24,549 nt of DNA from Lingula anatina (Eukaryota > Brachiopoda > Lingulata > Lingulida > Lingulidae). How positions within the stretch are numbered: position 1 is the first letter of the stretch; the number at the start of each line of letters is the position of its first letter. Below the pieces are notes generated by a model that did not search any database, was not told the DNA's origin, and saw only the letters and a list, made by a program, of their open reading frames with translations. Shown piece after piece: positions 1 to 8,290 of this stretch. A program made the position numbers and the translations under genes. The stretch lies in contig NW_019775525.1 in the NCBI RefSeq assembly GCF_001039355.2, positions 540,063 to 564,611 of the forward strand. The letters are read 5' to 3'.

Positions 1-101
1 TAACTCAAAGGCTGGGCAGGTAGGTGGTGATGTGAGGATCACATGATAGACAGGAGGCGGAGTGATGTGAGGATCCCTAACTCAAAGGCTGGGCTGGCAG
101 G
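1..101. repeat. Short nested duplication
   Basis: The word TAACTCAAAGGCTGGGC occurs at 1 and again at 78. GTGATGTGAGGATC occurs at 27 and at 62. The copies are nested rather than simple head-to-tail, so this looks like a decayed local duplication inside the TARDBP intron. No function is suggested. Confidence 0.55.
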
Positions 102-599
102 ACTCCAGCCTGTAAAAGTGGCAGAAAGGAGATTTGTGAGATGTTTGTTGATTTGAAGTAGAAAGGGGGCAGGGGAATGCATCTAGAGTCCAGTTCACAC
201 CACTAAAGGAAGCAGATGTGGATAAGTACTAAGTGCATGTTAAGATTCAACTAGTTGTTTTTCAGTCAATAAAAAATGACAAAATCTTACACTATACACA
301 AACATTAAGTAGATGGTATGAGCACCACTTTTTTTTTTTTTTTGTCCGATTTCCATAGGAACAATGGGAAATTGAGCTAATATATTGTTCCTGGGAGTGT
401 TTACAGGTGTATACCTGTAGTAGCACCCACAGGGATGTGGTATTTCTGTTGACTTTTTTGGTGGCCTGATCATAACCTAACATATGACACTTGAGAGTTT
501 CTCATAGGAAGCACATGTCGAGGGTGATGCAAGGCCAGTTGCTTATTTGAATCCTAGGGTAATATCCCATGGCTGTGATAGCTTGCTTTGATTTTGCAG
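1..599 (+). other. TARDBP: Intron of TARDBP upstream of the final coding exon
   Basis: No coding exon is supported here. The region ends in a good 3' splice site, a T-rich stretch followed by TTTTGCAG at 592-599, directly before the RRM2-coding exon. It contains short duplicated words at its start and a 15-T run at 329-343. The exons for the N-terminal domain and RRM1 must lie to the left of the window. That this is intron is inferred from the acceptor and from the truncated reading frame that follows. Confidence 0.7.
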
Positions 600-1355
600 G
601 AGGGCTACTCACAGGTCAACAGGAAGATCTTCGTAGGGCGCTGCTCGGAGGACATGACAGCAGACGAGCTGCGGAACTACTTTGCGAAGTTTGGTGAGGT
701 GATTGACGTCTTCATCCCCAAACCTTTCCGAGCGTTTGCGTTTGTGACATTTGCTGATGCAGACGTGGCACAGAGTTTGTGCGGAGAGGACCACATCATA
801 AAGGGAGCGAGCGTGCACGTCAGTAACGCCGCGCCCAAGTCCCAAGATAAAAGCGGCATGGGGCAGAAGAATCCAATGGGGATGGGGGGTGGAAACCAAG
901 GGTACGGACAACAAGGAGGGTGGGGCAACCAAAACTCCCGGGGGAGTAGCCAGCAAGGTGGGTTTGGCTCCAGCGGGAGTAACAGCATGGGGGGAAACAA
1001 CATGGGCAACAACCCACTTGGGATGGGGTTCAATTTGGGCGCCCTGGGCCTCAACCCGGCAGCCATGATGGCTGCTGCTCAGGCTGCCTTGGCTGGTCAA
1101 GCGGCCGGCTGGACGAACCTTCTGGGTATGAATCAAGGGGGGCAGGGCAGCCAGGGGACGGGAGATGCCACCATGAGCAGTCAGAGCCAGGTGGGGTATG
1201 GCATGGGGACGGGGAGCAGCATGGGGAGCACTGCGGCTGCGACCAGTAATCAAGGTTTTGGGAATATGGGCTGGGGAGGGACAGGGGCCACAGAGGGGGC
1301 AGGGGATGGGAGTTCTGGATGGGGGCAATCTAAGGCTACAGGGGGGTGGAATTAG
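600..1355 (+). CDS. TARDBP: TDP-43 (TARDBP), final coding exon: RRM2 and glycine-rich C-terminal domain (5' part outside window)
   Basis: TDP-43 is a nuclear RNA/DNA-binding protein that binds UG-rich RNA and controls splicing and RNA stability, including its own mRNA. The exon starts in phase 0 after TTTTGCAG and encodes 251 residues before a TAG. RRM2 fills roughly the first 85: RNP2 is KIFVGR and RNP1 is RAFAFVTF, with the family signatures [17 protein letters not shown] and QSLCGED. After it comes a Gly/Gln/Asn/Ser/Met-rich low-complexity tail. That tail contains [15 protein letters not shown], matching the conserved helix of vertebrate TDP-43 that drives phase separation, and ends in GW-rich sequence. 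RRM1 and the N-terminal domain are not in the window. A long open frame antisense to this exon is a by-product of its GC/Gly richness. The identification is very secure; that this is the last coding exon follows from the stop and the absence of any further coding signal. Confidence 0.96.
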   Translation, partial: EGYSQVNRKIFVGRCSEDMTADELRNYFAKFGEVIDVFIPKPFRAFAFVTFADADVAQSLCGEDHIIKGASVHVSNAAPKSQDKSGMGQKNPMGMGGGNQGYGQQGGWGNQNSRGSSQQGGFGSSGSNSMGGNNMGNNPLGMGFNLGALGLNPAAMMAAAQAALAGQAAGWTNLLGMNQGGQGSQGTGDATMSSQSQVGYGMGTGSSMGSTAAATSNQGFGNMGWGGTGATEGAGDGSSGWGQSKATGGWN

Positions 1356-1595
1356 GAGAGGGGGATGGCCACCACAGGTATATATCATCCATGTAAATAA
1401 GTCTTATAAACCACTCATGGGGGGAGGGAGAAATCTTTGGATTCTAGGCAATATTTTTTACAAATTTACCAGACTGAGTGTGGAATTGGGGTTGAAGAAG
1501 AGTTTGGAAGCGTGTTTGGGGGAGGGTGATATGGACTTGCCCATGCTGATCTGTTTTAATTTGCAACAACATCTGGATAAAGACAGTTTTAATTG

Positions 1596-1934
1596 GTGTG
1601 AACTTTGCAGTGTATGCGAGTATTAAAACTGTGAGCAGATTCCATGTGAAAAATTGGTGTGAACAGTGTTACAAACTCAGGTGTGAATAGTGACACAAAT
1701 CAGACTAGTGTGAACAGTGCTTCAAACCGGGTGTGAACAGTGTTACAAACTCGGTGTGAATAGTGACACAAGTCAGACTAGTGTGAACAGTTGCTTCAAA
1801 CCAAGTGTGAACAGTGGCAGATCTCTAGTGTGAACAGTGACACAAATAAGAATAGTGTGAATAATGACTCAAACCGGGTGTGAACAGTGACCCAATCCAG
1901 TGGTGTGTACAGTGATGGGATTTGAAAGTGTGAA
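1596..1934 (+). promoter_or_regulatory. TARDBP: GTGTGAA tandem array in TARDBP 3' UTR (putative TDP-43 self-binding element)
   Basis: GTGTGAA occurs exactly twelve times, at 1596, 1657, 1681, 1708, 1731, 1754, 1781, 1805, 1828, 1855, 1878 and 1928. A variant GTGTGTA sits at 1903. From 1657 on, the spacing is 23-27 nt, giving a period near 25 with a 50-nt higher order. Most copies continue as GTGTGAACAGTG or GTGTGAATAGTG. TDP-43 RRM1-RRM2 is known to bind UG-rich RNA, and its solved RNA complex uses a GUGUGAAUGAAU ligand. Vertebrate TDP-43 represses its own mRNA through 3' UTR sites. Autoregulation here is therefore a reasoned inference; the array itself is directly visible. Confidence 0.75.
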
Positions 1935-2344
1935 CAAGGCACGAAGAATCTGAACTGTTGCTGACTGAGGATGGTGGTGATGGTGGAGTCGAGATCGTAC
2001 ACGTGATCTGAAACTGAAAAATGCAAACTGGGCATTGGGTGTTCACTATGTGGAAGCTAGTTTCATTCATGGATGTAGTTGATGCTTATTATTATTTTCA
2101 ACCCAGCCTATAAGACCTGTTGAATGAGGAAAAATGTGATTGAGGAAATTCAGATTCAAGTGACATGTTTGTTAAAACGTGTTTGGTAAAATGTATAATT
2201 ATTGTTGTGTGAACAATAGATTGTATATCCGAAGTTTTATGACAGTATTTGGTTGTAAGTTATGAGTATTCTGATTGTTTATTTTATGCTTTGAGGATGA
2301 GACTCGTAGTAACATTGCAGACGACGAGAGGTGAGAAAGTGATT

Positions 2345-2359
2345 GGTTGATAATCAACC
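2345..2359. repeat. Short palindrome in TARDBP 3' UTR
   Basis: GGTTGATAATCAACC is a perfect inverted repeat with a 7-bp stem around a single central base. A degenerate second copy, GGTTGATAATTGACC, follows about 58 nt downstream inside a similar flanking context. The loop is too short for a stable RNA hairpin, so it may simply be a duplicated word. Confidence 0.4.
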
Positions 2360-3617
2360 TGTATAAGGGCATTTTATATTATAAGTTGTGGTGATATAAT
2401 TGGTTGATAATTGACCAATGAAAAAAGTTGTTGATATTTTGGGTGTGAACCTTGAAACGGAATGATTGTTCTATAGTTTTTTGTGAAAGAAAACAGTTGT
2501 TAAAGTTTTTGAAGTTTAATAGTTTTAAGTGTATCTTCACCTGTCTAGATATACGCTGTAAATTAGCTTTAATTTCATTCTCTACCTCCTGTTTTTGGCT
2601 GAATCAAAATATAACTATTCTACACCCACTCCAATATGCAAACTGCTTTACTAATACATAGAAATGAGCATATTTACAACTTCAGGAATGTTTCTGTATA
2701 AAATATGTATACAGTACATATTACTGTAATACAGTAGCTGTGTAACTGATTCGTGTGGAAGGCAGTAGGCCAAGAAATATTTGATGGCAGAGGGTGGCAC
2801 TATGTTAGATATCTGAGTGGGTTGCATTGCAGTTATTTTTGAAAATCGTTTGAGGTCAGTTTGCATTTTGTGTGTGCAAAACAGTTGAATTTACATGGGT
2901 GCCTGTGGGAATAAGTTGAACTCGGTTGAGAGAAATAGAATTTTTTTACCCATAAAAGAGGCTTGGTGAACAATAGGTTTGATATGAGTAATTGTGCGAT
3001 TTACAATTTTTTATATTTGAACAAGAATCAAAGTAGTGTGTTGTGTAACTGTATCATTTTGAACTAGTACGTTGTCTGTACATAAAAACTCCAGCTTTAA
3101 GAATGTGTGCGTTGTGTTATTTTTTCTTTTGTGTTTGGTGAACCGGAGGATGAAAATGCTTTGGGTGGTGGAACGAAACAGAGGAAGAAGCAAAACCATG
3201 ACGTGTGTTTGCTTTGCAGATTTTGATTGTTCGAGTGAGACTGCCCACTCGTTTCCAAATGGAGGGCGCGAGAAGGAGGGGGGGGGGGGTCTTTGAAAGA
3301 AGTAAGTTTGTTATAGTTAATAGTGGTAGAACCCCCAAATGCATTACGCCTTTCGAGTTCTTTGAATAGAAGATAAGTGCTGTAAGGTTTGCCATTGAGC
3401 GAAGTGCGTCTGTGGCGATATATGATTAAATTTTGGATGTTTTATTCAGCTGAAATGAATAAGACGATTAGAAAGTGAGCGGAAGTGAGAGCATTTGAAC
3501 ATCTTGTGTTTCTATTGGAAAAGATGAGATGGAGGCAGTCGTTGTCGGTTCTCGTTACAAGTGAATGTAGAAACTTTTGATGTGAATTGTGGAGAAGCCG
3601 TCTATTGAATTGCGTCA

Positions 3618-3623
3618 AATAAA
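3618..3623 (+). promoter_or_regulatory. TARDBP: Candidate poly(A) signal, TARDBP proximal
   Basis: This is a canonical AATAAA on the coding strand, followed within 25-30 nt by GTGCTAGATTGGTG, a GU-rich stretch of the kind used by the cleavage machinery. It would give a 3' UTR of about 2.3 kb. Confidence 0.35.
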
Positions 3624-3904
3624 CACAGTAGGGTGCTAGATTGGTGACCTAGAAAGTCGACACAATGTAAAAGTAGCGAGATGTTAGAAGTGAGTAGGGA
3701 CGACTGTTGAATTTCAGCTTGAACCATCTTCCTTTTTAGGTCAACTTCTCCCGTGCCTAGCTAAATAATTGTTAAAGGTAAGGATTTGTACTAAACAAAG
3801 TATTAACGTGTTTTTTGAGCAAATATTATACTATAACAAATTTACCGATAAAGAATTGCGAATTGTACAAAATGAGAAAGGAAACGTGTTAAGTCCGTAT
3901 CAAG

Positions 3905-3910
3905 AATAAA
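3905..3910 (+). promoter_or_regulatory. TARDBP: Candidate poly(A) signal, TARDBP distal
   Basis: This AATAAA is followed at 20-45 nt by a strongly U/GU-rich tract, including TTGTTATTGTTGT. That makes it the best-looking 3' end for TARDBP. It lies about 120 bp from the opposing candidate signal of the convergent protease gene. Confidence 0.45.
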
Positions 3911-4026
3911 CGTGATTTATTGTTTTAACTGGTTGTTATTGTTGTAGATGATCTGTATTCCTACACATTGCAAAATCTGGGTATTGACGATGCACTAAAT
4001 GGGGACATTGCTCGGCCTGTTAAAGG

Positions 4027-4032
4027 TTTATT
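4027..4032 (-). promoter_or_regulatory. Candidate poly(A) signal of protease gene A
   Basis: TTTATT on the plus strand reads AATAAA on the gene strand, about 855 nt past the gene A stop. It is the only exact AATAAA I found on that strand between the stop and TARDBP's end. If used, the gene A 3' UTR would contain the inverted-repeat element at 4371-4533. Confidence 0.35.
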
Positions 4033-4370
4033 CAATCAAAAAGTCGGTGTTCACATCCAATATTTGAAAAATATAAAACATACAGAAAAGTAAATAAAAA
4101 GAAACTTAGAAAGCATTTTAATTTTTTCAAATACTTAAAAACACGTTGTCACGATAAAAATGGCACAAATTAAATTGACGTCTTGTAAATAAAGACATTT
4201 TAGCTATGGGCATTATTCTTAATTTAACATACAATACATGTAAGTTGTACATGAAAGCATGGCTATGGCACTGCACACTTGACCACAACACTGTGAAATT
4301 ATAAAAGTTAGCAATTTATGTCGATTACTTCTCCCTTAACCAAAGTTTTTCACTGAACACGCACACCCCT

Positions 4371-4533
4371 CAGGCCCGTAGCCAGCAAATTCAAAAGGGG
4401 GGGTTCTTCTTCTGAAAAAGTGGACCTTTTACAATGAAACTTATGTGTACATAGATACATGTAAAATTTTACCCAAAATGGACCTTTTCCTGACGAACCC
4501 CCTGAACCCCCCCCCCCCACGGCTACGGACCTG
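4371..4533 (+). mobile_element. MITE-like element, family 1, copy 1 (complete)
   Basis: This is a 163-bp element with terminal inverted repeats, beginning CAGGCCCGTAGCCA and ending with GGCTACGGACCTG. It is flanked on both sides by CCCCT (4366-4370 and 4534-4538), a good candidate 5-bp target-site duplication. The interior has G runs after the left end, C runs before the right end, and two AT-rich 'gtggacctttt'-like segments. There is no coding capacity, so it would be non-autonomous. Related copies are at 8088-8213 (reverse orientation) and from 24391. Confidence 0.75.
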
Positions 4534-4885
4534 CCCCTAAAAAGTGTACAAATTAAATAACATTCATAAAGCTATACTCGGAAGATTTTTTTCTGCAATA
4601 AATAAAACAATTATCATAAGCACCTTATTGGGCAACATTTAGAAATTGGATCAAGGGCTGGGTGTTTTACTCAGATGGCAAGAGCAATATTAATATTTTC
4701 ACGGCAGACTTGAAAAGCGTGATCTATACTGGGCCACTTAAGAAAAAGGCTTACGTCAGATTATCGTCGGTGACGCAGACATTTTATGTAATATTTGCAT
4801 AACTGTTGCATACGAGTAAAACTTTCTTCCCACCTAGTACCTATAAAATCTTTTCATGCTATGACCAGATTGTCTCATTCGCAAA

Positions 4886-5088
4886 TCATGACAAGACCAA
4901 TAAGAAAATAAGTATCACAGTAATTGACACAACGCTGAAAGTATGTCCACGGCTAGTCCCACTTGACGAAGTAGGACCGCAAGGTGGGGCGCCGCTAGAG
5001 GGGGTAGTTGTCCCGCTAGGTGTAGTTGGCATCGGCAGGTTCCCAGACGCCGTCCCGTAGAAGGTGATGTTGTAATCGTACAGAATTC
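4886..5088 (-). other. Gene A last exon: P-domain end, Ser/Thr/Pro linker and C-terminal hydrophobic tail
   Basis: The exon opens after TTTTTTACAG and finishes the P domain with YDYNITFYG. About 40 residues rich in Thr, Ser, Pro and Gly follow. The protein then ends in HTFSVVSITVILIFLLVLS with no charged residue after the hydrophobic run. Small residues (TSSSGTS) sit a few positions upstream. This is the layout of a GPI-attachment signal; a tail-ended transmembrane helix is the alternative. Furin-type enzymes usually have a Cys-rich region, a transmembrane helix and a cytoplasmic tail here, so this end is different. Confidence 0.7.
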
Positions 5089-8000
5089 CTGTAAAAAATA
5101 AGTACATTATAAGGTACCTAGTTAAAAACACCGCTTTCATTAGCTCACTGTTAAACTTTTTTTCTAAATTTAAAAGTCATTTGATATTGTAATAACAGGT
5201 TGAATGGAGAAATTGATAGATTTCCTCACCAGTGTGGTTGGCATCTCCGGTGGTGCTTTCAAACTTTAATGTCCAGTTTCCCTCCGGACGTTCTCCCCAG
5301 AACTGGACACTGGTCACGGTAACCTAGCAACGACAAACATAGTATCACCGTCTAAAATGACAAGGGTATGGATTGCCAAACGTGTAAAACAAGACATTTT
5401 GTACATTTCCAAATAAGTTTCCTACCATTTAATAAATCAATTGAAGTGGACCAGTAAATTCAGTTCCTGTTGACGGCCAAAAGGATAAGATCCATTTAAA
5501 ATTAAATCTAAAAAGAGAAGGAGGAAATTGTAACTCGTGCATACCCCTTGTTAAGCTGATAAACGGTGAAATCTATAGATAACCCGTTATCAAAACGCTC
5601 ATTTGAAACAAAGCTTCAGCTTTGTGAATAATACCAGTCTTGCTCTAGACGGAAAAACGAGAAGCACTTAACTGAGTATATAGCGTTTGACATATGGCTA
5701 CTCGTTTAACTTCTTAATAGACTGATGAACCCTTAGTCCAACGTTTTAAAGACTGCTTCTGGATTATCTAAAATTAGCGATACCAAGATCTTTGGGAGCT
5801 GGATAAAGGGAGAACCAGATAAAAATCACGACGGACGGTCATGATTTACCTCCAAGTAACTCGACCAATTATCATTCGGCCTCCCTGGAATGAGGAGAGA
5901 TTCAGTTCCCGATGGGGATTGCAGAGTGACCTTGAGTAACCCTCGTGACTCGAACCTGGCCAACATGTACACCCTCACGTGCTCGAGATTTCGGATTTGG
6001 CATCCGTTTACTGATGGCGTCACCGTGCGCGGAAGAGTTCTACAAACAAAACGCCATGATAAAAGAGGGTTCATGCCACATTACCCCCCCCCCCACCACC
6101 TTTCTGGAGCACTTGTTTTTACGTAAAATATTTAGTCACTGAAAATATTTTTATAAACTAGTTGAAATAATAGAAATAGTAGAAATAAAAGAAATAGTAG
6201 TTACTTTTTACAAGATAATGGTACATTGTCATGGATGTGATTAGACTCCTGTTGACAAAGTATTTGTGAGGTTTTTATAGAGCGCATTCCCATAGATTTT
6301 AGATCGATCTATCCCCGTGGGGAGTCTCACTAGATTACTGTTAGATAATCCGACTTAAATGTCCGTCCCGCCTACTACAAGCTGTAAGGGGGTAATTAAC
6401 TTTCGTGCCCGCTCGGCTGACAGCTATTAAGCGTGAAACCCCAGGGAGTTAGGTCGATCTAGTTGGATCGATCTCATCTCTGGGAATGGGGTCTTACACA
6501 ATGATTTGAGTGTAAAAACATTTCAGGAGCAAAGCAGCTTGCACTGCATTAAAATGGAAATTCATTACTGTACAGAAAATAATTTCATTCAAAAAATGGC
6601 AGTAGGGGTAAACTTGCTTGGCGTTCAGTTACATACTCGTTTATTGAGGTGTTATCTCTGACGTCACAGGTCTGGACTGGCGGGACTGTTGACCAGTTTA
6701 CTGCTGACTTCACTAGGGCCTCGGCATTTAACAGACCAAATCCAAACGATGAACTCACTGCAAAGAATGCTTTCAATATGTGATGCTACCTTCAAATATG
6801 TGAAGTAATAATTTAATAGTAGGTAATGGTGTGGAGAATTCTTAGTCTGTAAGAGAAACTACTCAATCAGCGTGCAATTTTTTTCACCATTTTATTTCGT
6901 TTCCAAACCTAGTGGGATTTAGTCGTCGCCTTTGGTTTGGTTCCCCGGCACGAAGTAAAATTTTCGTTTGCATTTTCACAAATTTAAGAAAAAATCATTC
7001 TGCATCTTATAATAATATTGAAAGAGAACCAGACCTTTGTAACGAGTGTTCATAAGGCTCTGTCTTTAAACAAACTTGTTCTGTTAAGCCTTATTCAAAA
7101 AATGCTTTTTGAAATTTAATTGTGACGTCATTTCACCTGTGAAGCCAACTGCATTAGTAATCCACTTTACCCTGGGATCTGGCGGATTGCTGACGAAACC
7201 ACGAGTGGACGTTCTGGCGATGAGGTGCTGTACGTCACGCCATGTGAGGTTGGGGCTAAAACATGACGTCACATTCGCTTAATCATTCATCACATAAGCA
7301 AAGAAACTACGATTTTTACGCACCCAGGATAGAGCCCGCAGCTTGTTTAATGCTGACGAGGTACCTATATTGAATTCGTAAAGTTAAAAATAATTTGATA
7401 AAAAAAATTCAAACAATTTGCAAGGTGGTACCGATACCTGTATGTGTTTCGTGCGTGTTATGTGCGGTACACGTTTCTGTTTCGAATTTACAGGTAATAG
7501 CCCAACATATAAGCAGTGAAACACTGGATATCGCTATCCTATGGATAACACCATCCTTAAAATTGTTATCCTATAGACAGTTATCTTGAGGATAGCAGCC
7601 TTTTAACCACTGGAAAGGAATATTAGAGACAGAAATAAGTATCGTTTGTTTAGTAAACATTACTTAACCCACAGGATAACTGTCCAGAGGAGAACAATTT
7701 TATCCAGTGGATAGCGTTATCCAGCGGTATCCAGTGTTGATGAAACTTGGTCCTGGCTATTAAGCTGCTAATCTCAAAAAATGGTTCTGAATTTAAGAAT
7801 GTACCGAACGATGGGAAAGGGGCCTTTGACTCACTTCGCTTCTAATGCCAGAGCTATAATCCCCGCTGCAATGGGAGCCGCGGCAGAAGACTCCGCGAAA
7901 TCTGTGGTACAGACTTCAGCGCCGTTTCCAGGCGAGTACTGAAAACAAAAGGCAATCATTTATGAAAGACTTATATATATGACACATTCGTAACTATTGG

Positions 8001-8253
8001 GGTTATCTTCCTGATTGCGCCTCCACGTCAGTACAGAACGCAGAGTCGATAAACGTTACTTTGAATTAACCTTATCTTAACTATAGTGAGGCCCGTAGCC
8101 AGGGGCCGCCCCTTTTGCTGGGAAAAGGTCCACTCTGGGTAAAATTTGATCTAGGTACATGAAGTTTTTATGGGAAAGGAAAACCCCCTTTGAAATTGCT
8201 GGCTACGGGCCTGTATAATACCAACTTTTTCCTCTCCCCCTCCCCCTTCGCTC

Positions 8254-8290
<37 letters not shown>

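Larger units (their letters stand above)
1356..3930 (+). other. TARDBP: Inferred TARDBP 3' UTR
   Basis: About 2.6 kb follow the TARDBP stop without convincing coding sequence. The stretch has many short U-rich runs and many plus-strand stop codons. It contains the GTGTGAA array at 1596-1934, two further GTGTGAA words at 2207 and 2443, and a perfect 7-bp-stem palindrome GGTTGATAATCAACC at 2345-2359. A related imperfect copy of the palindrome follows near 2401. Candidate poly(A) signals are AATAAA at 3618 and 3905. The extent is inference: the true 3' end could lie at either signal, or introns could be spliced within the UTR as happens in vertebrate TARDBP. Confidence 0.6.

Noticed and set aside
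609-1388. 259-residue minus-strand open frame across the TARDBP exon
   Set aside because: It is the complement of a Gly/Met-rich coding exon with unmistakable RRM2 homology; its translation is Pro/His/Leu-rich with no domain.
1198-1626. 142-residue plus-strand frame overlapping the end of TARDBP
   Set aside because: It is a shifted frame of the glycine-rich exon running into the UTR; the RRM2 frame ends properly at 1355.
5420-5510. Exon-like minus-strand stretch after CTTTTTAG, reading FNFKWILSFWPSTG
   Set aside because: Its phase does not fit gene A, it hits a stop, and the neighbouring exons join directly exactly as the continuous gene B P domain does.
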